A DNA stretch of 58,917 bases from an uncultured Porphyromonadaceae bacterium (GTDB lineage: Bacteria > Bacteroidota > Bacteroidia > Bacteroidales > Muribaculaceae), in contig UQLO01000014.1 in NCBI GenBank assembly GCA_900541865.1, forward strand, positions 1-58,917, read 5' to 3'. Made by a program: the position numbers and the translations under genes. The notes beneath the pieces were generated by a model. That model saw nothing but the letters and a program-made list of their open reading frames with translations, ran no database searches and was not told the origin of the DNA. Shown here one piece after another: positions 44,465 to 53,428 of this stretch (positions are counted from its first letter, which is position 1; each line of letters begins with the position of its first letter).

Positions 44465-46767
44465 ACCGCACTCTAATTATCGCAGCCTGCGCAGCGCTGA
44501 GTCTCAGCGCTGCCGCAGGCAGTAAAACCGACCCCGGCAGCCGCGCGCGCCTCCGCAGCCTCCACTTCGGTTACGAACTGAGCGAGGGCACTCAGCCCAC
44601 CCGGCTTAAAGCACCCTCCCGGACGGCGGCGACACCGTCGGCAGGAGCCTTCATAAACTTGCGCGACGGCTACAGCGCCGCCGACCTCGAAGCGCTCGGC
44701 ATCGAGCCGCAGGCCGTGCGCGGGCACACCGTTCTTGCCCGCCTGACGCCGGCACAGATAGCCGCGCTCGACACCGCCGCCGCCGTGGAGGCTGTGGTGG
44801 TGGAGCGTCCGATGAGAGCTAAAATGGACATTGCCCGTTCGCTCACGGGCATAGACCGCATCCACACCGGCGAAGGCCTGAACTGCGGGCTGACCGGACG
44901 GGGAGTCCTCGCCGGTATCGTCGACGGCGGTTTCGACCCCAACCACATCAATTTCAAGGATGACGATGGCAACTCCCGCATCCGCACCTTCACCTACTTC
45001 CGCACCAATTCGCAGGGGGGCTACATAACCGAAACATATCAGGGCGAACAGATTGCCGCCATCAAGACCGACAACGAGTCGACCTTCCACGGCACTCACA
45101 CACTCGGCATAATGGCCGGGGGCTACAAGGGTCCGCTCACAAGCGCCTCCTACGACCCGGCCACCTATGCCGTCACCACCGGCGAAACGCCTAACCCTTA
45201 TTACGGCGTTGCCACCGGAGCCGACATCGCCATTGCGGCCAACGCCGGTTCGGACTACCTTATGTCGCTCGGCATGGAGGAAATCCTCAACTACGCCTAC
45301 TACGTCGGCGCAACAACCGGCGAGACTTATCCGGTGGTCATCAACCTGTCGTTGGGCACAAACATAGGACCCCACGACGGCAGTTCGACCATTTCGCGCT
45401 ATATCGACGCCATCACCGCCAGCGATGAAGTGCCGGTGGTGGTGTGTGTGTCGGCCGGCAACGAGGGAGACCTCAACATAGCGGCCAACAAGACCCTCAG
45501 CGGCGACGACAACGCACTTACCATGGGTCTGGGCTCGCTCGACCTGCTTCCGGGAACCTATCCCCGGCTTAAAGTGGGCCAGGTCTACATCTACTCCGAC
45601 TCTCCGGAAACCTTCGACCTCAAAGCTTTTGTCTACAACCGCAGCCGCGGCCGGGAGGCCCTGCAGGTTCCCCTACAGGGCTCGGCCGACGGCGGCGAGA
45701 AATACTTCGTTACCTCCAGCGACTACATCATGGCCGACAACGACGTTGTCGAGCAGACCCTTGCGCGTTATTTTACGGGCTACTTAGGTGTTGCCGGCAT
45801 GCTCGACACACAGGAGAGCGGCCGCTACATGGCCGTTGTCGACCTAATGCTCTGGGACACGGCCGCAAACAAGGGCAACTACGAAATCGGCTTCACCGCC
45901 ACCGGAAAAGACGGTCAGCGCCTCGATGTGTTCACCACCGGCGAATACTTCGACCTCTCCGACCTGGGCCTTGCCGACAAAGGATTTGCCGGCGGCAGCC
46001 CCGACGGTTCCATATCCGACGTCGCCACCGGCCACAATGTGGTTGTGGTGGGCTCCTATAACCAGCGCGATATGTGGGCCTCGCTCGACGGCAACGTCTA
46101 CGGCTATCAGAATATGTTTGCCAACAACCTTGTGTCGGACTTTTCGAGCTACGGCACCCTTGTCGACGGCCGCAACCTCCCGACGGTATGTGCACCGGGC
46201 GCCACCGTAATATCCTCGAGCAACGAATATTACCTCGATGCCGACGGCAGCGGCAAAGCAGCCCATCAGGCCGTAGCCGAAGCCGACGGCCGCAAATATT
46301 CGTGGCACCAGTGCGTGGGCACCTCCATGTCGACGCCTGTTGTGGCCGGTGCCATAGCCCTTTGGCTGGAGGCAAACCCCGAGCTGCGCTACGACGACGT
46401 GCTCTCCATTATCCGGAATACCGCCGTTGTCGACGACGACGTTCTGGCCGGCAATCCCGTGCAGTGGGGTGCCGGTAAATTCGATGCCTACGCCGGCCTT
46501 CTGGAGGCCATACGCCTGCGGTCGGGTCTGGCAACCCCTGTCGCCGACACCGACATCCGGATTTTGCGCCACGGCGAGCGTCTGGACGTGGTTGGCGGTC
46601 GGGAAGGCGAACTCTCGGTGTGTCTCTACAACCTCTCCGGGACCGCTGTGAAGAACGCCGAAAGTACCGATGGCTCCGCTTCTATCGATGTGGGCGCCCT
46701 GGCTCCGGGAGTGTACGTTCTGAGCGTCAACGGCGGCGTGGCCACCGAGCGCATACTAATCAAATAA
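44461..46767 (+). CDS. Secreted subtilisin-like serine protease (S8) with T9SS type A sorting domain
   Basis: A 768-residue protease with a signal peptide (MNRTLIIAACAALSLSAAAG) and an N-terminal propeptide-like region (about 20-125). The S8 catalytic triad is intact: Asp155 in GIVDGGFD, His210 in FHGTHTLG, Ser622 in GTSMSTP, with Asn in the oxyanion block SAGNEGD. A long insert lies between His and Ser, as is common in the Bacteroidetes subfamily. The C-terminal 70 residues (VCLYNLSGTAV, LAPGVYVLSVNGG, ERILIK) form a T9SS type A domain. It overlaps the upstream gene by 4 nt and is 10 nt before the LRR gene. It may process the neighbouring cargo or host proteins; that is inference. Confidence 0.93.
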   Translation: MNRTLIIAACAALSLSAAAGSKTDPGSRARLRSLHFGYELSEGTQPTRLKAPSRTAATPSAGAFINLRDGYSAADLEALGIEPQAVRGHTVLARLTPAQIAALDTAAAVEAVVVERPMRAKMDIARSLTGIDRIHTGEGLNCGLTGRGVLAGIVDGGFDPNHINFKDDDGNSRIRTFTYFRTNSQGGYITETYQGEQIAAIKTDNESTFHGTHTLGIMAGGYKGPLTSASYDPATYAVTTGETPNPYYGVATGADIAIAANAGSDYLMSLGMEEILNYAYYVGATTGETYPVVINLSLGTNIGPHDGSSTISRYIDAITASDEVPVVVCVSAGNEGDLNIAANKTLSGDDNALTMGLGSLDLLPGTYPRLKVGQVYIYSDSPETFDLKAFVYNRSRGREALQVPLQGSADGGEKYFVTSSDYIMADNDVVEQTLARYFTGYLGVAGMLDTQESGRYMAVVDLMLWDTAANKGNYEIGFTATGKDGQRLDVFTTGEYFDLSDLGLADKGFAGGSPDGSISDVATGHNVVVVGSYNQRDMWASLDGNVYGYQNMFANNLVSDFSSYGTLVDGRNLPTVCAPGATVISSSNEYYLDADGSGKAAHQAVAEADGRKYSWHQCVGTSMSTPVVAGAIALWLEANPELRYDDVLSIIRNTAVVDDDVLAGNPVQWGAGKFDAYAGLLEAIRLRSGLATPVADTDIRILRHGERLDVVGGREGELSVCLYNLSGTAVKNAESTDGSASIDVGALAPGVYVLSVNGGVATERILIK

Positions 46768-46777
46768 CCAAGGAACT

Positions 46778-49700
46778 ATGAAAAATACAATACGCGCCGC
46801 AGCGGCCTCGCTGATGATGGCCACGGCGGCACTGACGGCGGCCGCACAGACCGGCGAGGCGCCTATCATAACCTTCAAAACCAATCTCTACGCGCAGGCG
46901 GGCGAGTCGAATGCCTTCCACTTCTATATCGGCTCCAGCGAGGATATTTACGTCGACGTCGACTTCGGCTTCGGCCCTATGGAGGCCGAGGTGAGCCAGG
47001 CCGTCTTCGACCCCGAGGCTTCGGGCATACAAGGCTCCATGATAAGCGGCTCTGTATCGTCGGAGGGTATCGTTAAAATCTACGGCGACGCTTCCAAAAT
47101 CGACTATCTCGACCTGGAAGGCCTCTACATCACCGAACTCGACATCACGGCACTTACCAATCTGCAGATTTTGGTAGTGAAGCACAACGAGCTTGCAGCG
47201 CTGGACCTCACGCCGCAGACAGCCCTGCAGTCGCTCGACGTGACCGACAATCCCTTCGGGACTTCGCCTCTGATAGTGGGCGCGAAGCCGGAACTGCTGA
47301 TTCTTACTATGGAGAACATCGGCGCTCTGGACCAAAACTTTACACTGACCGACTATCCGGCGCTGCTGTCGTTCGACGCCTACCACACTCCGGCGCTCAA
47401 GGTGTGCGATCCCTCACAATGCCCGGGCCTGATGCGTCTTAGTCTCGATATTACCGATGTGGAGACCCTCGACGTAACCAACAACCCCAATCTGCTCATA
47501 CTCAACATCGCTCAGACCAAGATAACCGAGATAGATCTCAGCGGCAACCCTTATCTGACCGAGTTCTACGCCGGCCATACCGGCTCCTACAACGACGCCT
47601 GGCACCTGAGCAGCCTCGACCTGAGCGCCAACGCCGAGCTTGTTCGCCTGAGTCTGGACAGCAACGACCTCACCACCCTCGACGTCAGCGCCTGCCCAAA
47701 GCTCCAAATGCTCAACGTGGCCAAAAACCGCCTTTCGGGCATTGACATCAGCGCCAATCCCGACCTCAACCTCGTCAACATCTCCAACAACGACATGGAC
47801 TTCGCCACCATGCCGGCGCCAAGGGTCAACTTCACCGAGTACTACTACTTCCAGCGGCCTATGCCGGTGGCGCGCTCCTTCGCCGAGAACAGCCGGCTCG
47901 ACATGAGCGAACGCGTGCTTCGTCCCGGCTCGGAGACCTATGCCCGCATTCTCACTAAGGAAACCGATACCTCCGGCGCTCACACTGAGCTGTCCGAAGA
48001 ATACTACTCCTATTCCGATGGAGTGGTGACATTCCTGAAGAGCTATCCCGACAGCGTCTACGTCGACTTTGCCAACACCGAGTTGCCCGACTACGACCTC
48101 ACCACCTCCAATTTCATGATAAAGACTGCCGAGGAATTCGGGCAGGACAACCTGAAGGTGACTATGCGCCTCAAACCGGCGCAGAAGACCGTAAGCATGA
48201 AGGTCGGCATCGACGGCGCAACGCCCGAGAATCCCAAAAGCTTTACGGTAGACCTCGGCGACGGCAACCCCGTGACTTATATGGCCACGTCGACCACTCT
48301 GCCTCTTGTGGCAACCTTCACGGCCGACAAGAAGAAGATGGGCAACATCTCGCTCTATCTCCCTGAAGGAAGCGACCTGACAGCACTTGCCATCGAAGAC
48401 GTTCAGTTGACCAACATCAACCTCGACAAGGCTCCAATGCTTCGCGAGCTGACCATCACCGGCTGCGGTCTCTCGGCTATCAGCCTGGGCTACAACCGCT
48501 GCCTGACCTCGCTCATCCTCGACGACAACAACCTGTCGAGCCTCGACCTCTCCGGTGTGGACTACAACAACGGCAAAAACGTTCTCACCCATATCTCCGC
48601 CGCCAACAACCGGCTTGCCACCGTGCAGCTCAGCGACGGCCGAACACCTCTGGAGCTTAACTTCAGCAACAATCTCCTTACGGCCTTCGACCTCGAAAAC
48701 GCAACTCGCCTGACGCACCTCGACCTCGGCGGCAACGCAATAGCTGAAATCGATCTCTCGCCCTGCGAGTCGCTGACTTGGCTCAACCTGGCCGCAAACA
48801 ATCTCTCCGGGCTCGACATTCCCGCCGAAGTGCCCCTGCAGACGCTGATGCTCGAAAACAACGACATTGCCCTGACGGCACTTCCGCTGCCGGGCGAGTT
48901 GACAGCCTATACCTACGCACCCCAAAACCCCTGGCCGCTGCCGGCCAAGGCGCCCACAATGAATCTGACTTCGCAGTGGCTCGACGACGAGAACGGCACC
49001 ACGACCTTCACATGGCACACCGTTGCCGACGGCCGTACGGTCAGCGACTCCGAAATCAGCGGCAACCATGGCGTCTTCCGGGTTTTGGATCCTTCGGTGG
49101 GCTTGGTGTACTGCACCTGGTCCCATCCTACTTTCCCCGACTTCAGCGGTGAGGCCATCTACCGGAGTACCGACGTCGAAGCCGCTCCTATGCCGGACGT
49201 CGTTTTGGCCAGCTTCACCACCAAGACCGCCACTGAAGCAGAACTTTCCATCGCCTCCTCCAAACCCAACGCATCCGTCTATGTCGACTGGGCCGGCAAT
49301 GGCGCTTTGGAGCAGTGCGTACTCGCCGACACCTACACACGCTTCACCGGCACTACAGCCGCCGGAGGAACTGCAAAGGTGCTGGCCTACACCGAAAACG
49401 AAGGGCTGACGGTATTCAGCGTATCGGCCGGGGCGCTCGAAAGCATCGATGCCTCCGCACTGACCACGCTGAAAGCTTTCAGCTGCTACGGCGCCGGACT
49501 CACCCTCGACAAACTGGGGCTGCCCGCCGCTGACCTCAACGAGCTGTCGCTGGGCGGCAATGCTCTGACCGAGGCAAACTTCAGCCAGTACCCCAACCTG
49601 ACGCGCCTCGAAATGAGCCGCAACAACCTCACCTCCTTCGACGCCGGTCAATATCCCGAGCTCGGCGGACTCTATCTGTCGGCCAACGAGTTGACTTCGG

Positions 49701-50443
49701 TGACCTTCAACAATCCCAAACTTTGGGACTGCTACCTCGAGGCCAACAAGCTCGAAAGCCTTGACCTCACGGGCGCGCCGGGTATGGAACAGTTGTTCCT
49801 CACCTCCAACCGTCTGGCCACGCTCGACATTCCGCAGAATCTCAACCTGCGCGCACTGGCCCTTTCCGACAACCTCTTCACTTTCGCCACCCTGCCCCAA
49901 CTTGTCGGCCAACTGGTTATGTACGATTATAAAAATCAGGCCATGCTGGAAGTTGCTCCCTCCGGCGCCACCGTCGACCTCAGCTCGCAGGCCCAGGTAG
50001 CAGGCAACGCCACGCAATACCGATGGTTCATCGACTCGCCCTACTACGACGAATACGACGAGCTTACCGGCGAGGAACTGGTCGAAGGCGAGGAATTCAC
50101 CGTCGATAACGGCATCGTCACCTTCCACGCCGACTTCACCCACATCATGTGCGTGATGACCAACGCCACCTTCCCCGACATGCTCCTTCTGACCAACTTT
50201 ATCGATGTCAGCGCAACCGGCATCGACCAAGCCACGGCAGCCGAGGGCAAAGCCCACATTTGGAGCAGCAACGGCTCTATAGAAATAGCCGGCGCGGCCG
50301 GAGAAGCATACACCGTGTTCTCGACCTCCGGCGCCGTGGTTGCCGCAGGCAAACTCGGCAGCGAGGGCCGCGCCAGCGTCACCCCGTCGCGTGGCGCCTA
50401 CATAGCGCGTTGCGGCGCCACCACCGCCAAAATAATCCTATAA
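46778..50443 (+). CDS. Giant secreted leucine-rich-repeat protein with three internal modules and a T9SS type A sorting domain
   Basis: This 1221-residue protein has a signal peptide (MKNTIRAAAASLMMATAALTAAA). The body has three copies of one module (about 25-450, 470-800 and 808-1140). Each consists of a short beta domain with a D-x-G core (VDVDFGFG, VDLGDG, VDWAGNG), a stack of about 8-12 leucine-rich repeats of 21-23 residues (pattern LxxLDLSxNxxL), and a C-terminal Ig-like part ending in a block like YCTWSHPTFPDF / CVMTNATFPDM. The end (VFSTSGAVVAAG, SRGAYIARCGATTAKIIL) is a T9SS type A domain. LRR stacks like these often bind proteins. It is the last gene of the three-gene operon and is followed by a terminator. 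Confidence 0.85.
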   Translation: MKNTIRAAAASLMMATAALTAAAQTGEAPIITFKTNLYAQAGESNAFHFYIGSSEDIYVDVDFGFGPMEAEVSQAVFDPEASGIQGSMISGSVSSEGIVKIYGDASKIDYLDLEGLYITELDITALTNLQILVVKHNELAALDLTPQTALQSLDVTDNPFGTSPLIVGAKPELLILTMENIGALDQNFTLTDYPALLSFDAYHTPALKVCDPSQCPGLMRLSLDITDVETLDVTNNPNLLILNIAQTKITEIDLSGNPYLTEFYAGHTGSYNDAWHLSSLDLSANAELVRLSLDSNDLTTLDVSACPKLQMLNVAKNRLSGIDISANPDLNLVNISNNDMDFATMPAPRVNFTEYYYFQRPMPVARSFAENSRLDMSERVLRPGSETYARILTKETDTSGAHTELSEEYYSYSDGVVTFLKSYPDSVYVDFANTELPDYDLTTSNFMIKTAEEFGQDNLKVTMRLKPAQKTVSMKVGIDGATPENPKSFTVDLGDGNPVTYMATSTTLPLVATFTADKKKMGNISLYLPEGSDLTALAIEDVQLTNINLDKAPMLRELTITGCGLSAISLGYNRCLTSLILDDNNLSSLDLSGVDYNNGKNVLTHISAANNRLATVQLSDGRTPLELNFSNNLLTAFDLENATRLTHLDLGGNAIAEIDLSPCESLTWLNLAANNLSGLDIPAEVPLQTLMLENNDIALTALPLPGELTAYTYAPQNPWPLPAKAPTMNLTSQWLDDENGTTTFTWHTVADGRTVSDSEISGNHGVFRVLDPSVGLVYCTWSHPTFPDFSGEAIYRSTDVEAAPMPDVVLASFTTKTATEAELSIASSKPNASVYVDWAGNGALEQCVLADTYTRFTGTTAAGGTAKVLAYTENEGLTVFSVSAGALESIDASALTTLKAFSCYGAGLTLDKLGLPAADLNELSLGGNALTEANFSQYPNLTRLEMSRNNLTSFDAGQYPELGGLYLSANELTSVTFNNPKLWDCYLEANKLESLDLTGAPGMEQLFLTSNRLATLDIPQNLNLRALALSDNLFTFATLPQLVGQLVMYDYKNQAMLEVAPSGATVDLSSQAQVAGNATQYRWFIDSPYYDEYDELTGEELVEGEEFTVDNGIVTFHADFTHIMCVMTNATFPDMLLLTNFIDVSATGIDQATAAEGKAHIWSSNGSIEIAGAAGEAYTVFSTSGAVVAAGKLGSEGRASVTPSRGAYIARCGATTAKIIL

Positions 50444-50463
50444 ACCACATAATCCTACCATAT

Positions 50464-50510
50464 GGAGGTGAGCACACCACACAAGTGTGTTCACCTCTTT
50501 TCATTTTTCT
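50464..50510 (+). terminator. Terminator of the T9SS cargo operon
   Basis: A 13-bp stem GAGGTGAGCACAC/GTGTGTTCACCTC (50465-50477 with 50485-50497, including G-T pairs) is followed by a T-rich run. It lies about 20 nt after the stop codon. Confidence 0.87.
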
Positions 50511-50642
50511 TTCAATGCTGTCGAATATACCTAACAACACTCCCATAATTCATACTCTTAACGACTTTTATGCCACAAATATCACCTTTAGCCTAAATTT
50601 ATAGACTTACCACATTAAAAGATGTTAATTCTATTCCTCATA

Positions 50643-50674
50643 TTTGCGTATCACCTACATTCCCTATATATTTG
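50643..50674 (+). promoter_or_regulatory. Promoter of the 50700-51542 lipoprotein gene
   Basis: TTTG (50643-50646), 20 nt, then TATATTTG (50667-50674), a perfect match. The predicted start is near 50679-50681, giving a leader of about 20 nt, so the upstream start of the open frame (50622) is excluded. Confidence 0.88.
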
Positions 50675-50699
50675 CACACACCTTAACAATACTCTGATT

Positions 50700-51542
50700 A
50701 TGAGGAATATCTTTATATTGCTTCTTGTCTTTGTTGCGATGGCTTGTTCACACGATGAACCGGTAGCACCTGTGACAGCCAAACTGAATATGCGTGACAG
50801 CGCGGCTCTCATTGCTGTTCGTGATTCACTCTTAACGAATGTCTCGTTCCGTTACGAGTGGGATTTCAGTAAGCCCGAGGAGATGACCGGCGTGAAGGTC
50901 AAATTAGACTCCGTCGCCAATGAATACAGGGTCACGGGACTCTCATTTCCAAGTCTTAATCCTGTGCTTACTTATCAATGGCAAATTGATGAGAAACACT
51001 GGGATGATTATTGGGTCTACATCCCGAAATCCATAGGGAATCTTTCTGAGCTCAAAGTTTTTTATGCCTCCGGCCCTATATTGGCTCCTATCCCGGATGA
51101 GTTCTTCAACTGCCCATTGGAAAGTCTGACCATCATGGGACTACTTGGACCGAACGGCAGGTTTGACGACACTTCCGTCCCAATTGATTTAATCCGCCTT
51201 AAACCTACTATCCGAAGAATTGTTTTTGTGGGATGCAGGTTTAAGAATGGTCTGCCTGAGGAAATACTCCATGAGTTATCCGATGCTCCTAATCTTAAAA
51301 ATTTTTGTCTGAATAACTGCTATCTGGAGGGTAAAGTGACTCCGGCTTATGGCTTACTTTGGTGTGAGTTTGATTTAACCAACAACAACTTCACGGAAAT
51401 TGATTGGGAACTATTTGAAAACTTCACCCTTAATGTCCCCTTCCTATACTGCAATAAAATTGACACCAAAAACATCCCGCCTCATATTCGCCAATCTCAG
51501 AGATGGGCTGATTTCGGAGATAGACTGTGCGGCCAGAGATAA
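50700..51542 (+). CDS. Leucine-rich-repeat-like lipoprotein, low GC
   Basis: A 280-residue lipoprotein: MRNIFILLLVFVAMAC gives Cys16, followed by SHDEP, an acidic motif that may be a surface-export signal. After an N-terminal domain (about 20-125) it has a few LRR-like repeats (SELKVFYASG, LESLTIMG, IRRIVFVGCRFKNGLPEEI, LKNFCLNNCYLEGKV, FDLTNNNFTEIDWE) of plant-type spacing. It follows the LRR protein with its own promoter. Its base composition is markedly lower in GC than everything upstream, which suggests a different origin. The function is unknown; the convergent gene after it is ridA, across a shared terminator. Confidence 0.72.
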   Translation: MRNIFILLLVFVAMACSHDEPVAPVTAKLNMRDSAALIAVRDSLLTNVSFRYEWDFSKPEEMTGVKVKLDSVANEYRVTGLSFPSLNPVLTYQWQIDEKHWDDYWVYIPKSIGNLSELKVFYASGPILAPIPDEFFNCPLESLTIMGLLGPNGRFDDTSVPIDLIRLKPTIRRIVFVGCRFKNGLPEEILHELSDAPNLKNFCLNNCYLEGKVTPAYGLLWCEFDLTNNNFTEIDWELFENFTLNVPFLYCNKIDTKNIPPHIRQSQRWADFGDRLCGQR

Positions 51543-51552
51543 CTTCTACGCA

Positions 51553-51591
51553 TAAAAAGCGCCGTCTTCTGCGGGAGACGGCGCTTTTTAT
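51553..51591. terminator. Bidirectional terminator between the LRR lipoprotein and ridA
   Basis: A stem of about 14 bp (AAAAAGCGCCGTCT with AGACGGCGCTTTTT) around CTGCGGG, with A5 and T5 flanks. It serves both converging genes. Confidence 0.92.
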
Positions 51592-51607
51592 GCCGGAAGG
51601 AGGGGAA

Positions 51608-51982
51608 TCAGCGGAGAGCGAGTACTTCGATTTCGACGAGGACACCCTTGGGGAGTTCGCGGACTGCGACAGCGGATCGTGCGGGATAGGGAGCGCTGAA
51701 AGCCTTGGCGTATACTTCGTTCATGGCGCCGAAGTGGGCCATGTCGGCCAGGAATACGGTTGTTTTGACCACGTTGTCCATGGTGAGGCCGGCGGCGTCG
51801 AGAATAGCGGCCACGTTTGCGAGGCTCTGTTCAGTCTGAGCCGTAATTCCTTCGGGAATCTCGCCTGTGGCGGGGTTGATGGGAATTTGGCCTGAAGCGT
51901 AGACGAAGGAGCCGGTGTCGATAGCTTGGCTGTAGGGGCCGATAGCGCCGGGAGCAGCGGTGGTAGCGATTACTTTTTTCAT
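51608..51982 (-). CDS. ridA: RidA family reactive-intermediate deaminase
   Basis: A small cytoplasmic protein of 124 residues, complete. It hydrolyses reactive enamine/imine intermediates formed by PLP enzymes. The family signature is present: APGAIGPYSQAI near the start, YASGQIPINP, and the C-terminal YPARSAVAVRELPKGVLVEIEVLA, which contains the arginine (about 105) that binds the carboxylate and the conserved Glu (about 120). It starts 28 nt after the BrkB stop codon, with no promoter in between, so it is probably the second gene of that operon. It ends at the shared terminator with the LRR lipoprotein. Confidence 0.97.
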   Translation of the reverse strand: MKKVIATTAAPGAIGPYSQAIDTGSFVYASGQIPINPATGEIPEGITAQTEQSLANVAAILDAAGLTMDNVVKTTVFLADMAHFGAMNEVYAKAFSAPYPARSAVAVRELPKGVLVEIEVLALR

Positions 51983-52010
51983 TTCTGTGTCGTTTTTATT
52001 TATGAGGAAG

Positions 52011-53384
52011 TTAAGTTGAGGCTTTGGGTTGTCGGATTTCGAGATTCACAAGCAGCATGGTGTCCGAGAGGCGCTCGGTGTCGCCCACGAGGTTTGCGTA
52101 AGCCCGGTCGACACCGGGGAAGTTGGCGTCGAAGTCGGGAATAAAACCATTTGCGCCGAGGCCGTAGAGGCGTCGGAAAAGCGCTCCTACCGAAAGTTTG
52201 GCAGGATCTGTGGCGAGTTGGAAGCCGAATACGTCCTTACCTGGCCCGATAATCACTCGGCTCAGAATACCGGCTTCGACGAGTCGGTCGGTGATGCCGG
52301 TGACAAGTCGTGCGGGCAGTTCGTAGTTTTCCATAAGGTCGCGTGCGGTGGCGGCAGGAAGTCCGGCGGCGAAGCGTTGTGCGAATATTGCTGCAACGGC
52401 GATAGTCACCTTGCTTCGGTAGTTAGGCGAGATGGTGTTCACCTCATTGTCGAGATTGAAGGCGAAAACATTCTGGCTGGAGTAGCATATTACGGCACCG
52501 GCCAGAATAATGACCCACACAAGCTGCAACCACAGTAAGAGCAGGGGCAGGAAAGCGAATGAGCCGTAGATGGCGTTGTATTTGGTGACGTAGAGAGTAC
52601 CGGTTACGAAGAGCCACTGAAGCACCATGAAACCGGTACCGGCGATGACGCCGCTTATGCAGGCGTTGAGGAAGTTTACGCGGGTATACGGCACCAGCAT
52701 ATAGACCGCCGCGAAGAAGAGCCATATCATCACCCAGGAGGCGCCCTCGAGTATCCAGGCCACGATGGGTGTCATGAAGCTGAAGTTGAAGATGGCGTTC
52801 AGGGTCGAGCTCAGCAGCAGGTTTATGCCCGATGCGCATATCATAAGCACGGGCAGGATGAGAAGCATGGCCGTGTAGTCGCTCACCTTGCGCCAAAGGC
52901 TGCGTCCGTCCTTCTGGCCCCAGATGAGGTTGAAGGTATCCTCTACGTTGCTCAGCAGCGAAATCAAAGTCCATATGAGGAAGAGCAGGCCCACTCCCAC
53001 AAAGATGCCCTCGGAGGCCTGGTTGAGGTAACCGTCGACAAAATTGAGCATCACTTCTATCGCGCGGTGCTGGGCCGGAAAAATCTTGTAGAGTTCCTCC
53101 TGGAGAAGGTTCTGGAATCCGAACCCACGGCCTATGGCCAGCAGCAGAGCCAGGGCGGGCACCACGGCGAGCATGGTGCGGTATGTCATGGCGCAGGCCT
53201 GGGTCTGAATGTCGCGGCTGAGGAAGGACTGCACCGACAGGTTGAGCGTACGCAGAATTTTGAGCCACCACGTGCGCCGCGGGTCACTCCATAGGCCGGT
53301 GGTGACATAGCCGTAGAGCGCCACGGCTTGGTCTACGCGGCGTTCAAACCAACTTTTGGATGTATCCTTGTTCGGCGTGCTCAT
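52011..53384 (-). CDS. YihY/BrkB family integral membrane protein
   Basis: An inner-membrane protein of 457 residues from the ATG at 53384. The Bacteroidetes YihY/BrkB (UPF0761-like) core runs about 55-330 with six hydrophobic segments and the conserved TYRTMLAVVPALALLLAIGRGFG block. The C-terminal cytoplasmic part (about 330-457) has a winged-helix-like ARDLMENYELPARLV segment. The function is unproven; proteins of this group have been linked to envelope permeability. A canonical promoter places the predicted transcript start 6-9 nt before the ATG, so the leader is very short. A longer frame to 53399 starts within the -7 element and is excluded. Confidence 0.9.
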   Translation of the reverse strand: MSTPNKDTSKSWFERRVDQAVALYGYVTTGLWSDPRRTWWLKILRTLNLSVQSFLSRDIQTQACAMTYRTMLAVVPALALLLAIGRGFGFQNLLQEELYKIFPAQHRAIEVMLNFVDGYLNQASEGIFVGVGLLFLIWTLISLLSNVEDTFNLIWGQKDGRSLWRKVSDYTAMLLILPVLMICASGINLLLSSTLNAIFNFSFMTPIVAWILEGASWVMIWLFFAAVYMLVPYTRVNFLNACISGVIAGTGFMVLQWLFVTGTLYVTKYNAIYGSFAFLPLLLLWLQLVWVIILAGAVICYSSQNVFAFNLDNEVNTISPNYRSKVTIAVAAIFAQRFAAGLPAATARDLMENYELPARLVTGITDRLVEAGILSRVIIGPGKDVFGFQLATDPAKLSVGALFRRLYGLGANGFIPDFDANFPGVDRAYANLVGDTERLSDTMLLVNLEIRQPKAST

Positions 53385-53396
53385 TCTTTTTTTTTG

Positions 53397-53428
53397 CAAA
53401 AATAAGAAAAAAGGGCCACAACGTCAAA
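53397..53428 (-). promoter_or_regulatory. Promoter of the brkB-ridA operon
   Basis: The minus strand has TTTG (53428-53425), 20 nt, then TATTTTTG (53404-53397), a perfect match. The -33 element overlaps the stop codon region of the upstream gene. The predicted start is about 53390-53393 and the ATG is at 53384. Confidence 0.88.

Noticed and set aside
46778..50443. CRISPR-like or DNA tandem repeat signal in the LRR gene
   Set aside because: The periodicity is at protein level (leucine-rich repeats) and not in the DNA; there are no identical DNA repeats or spacers.
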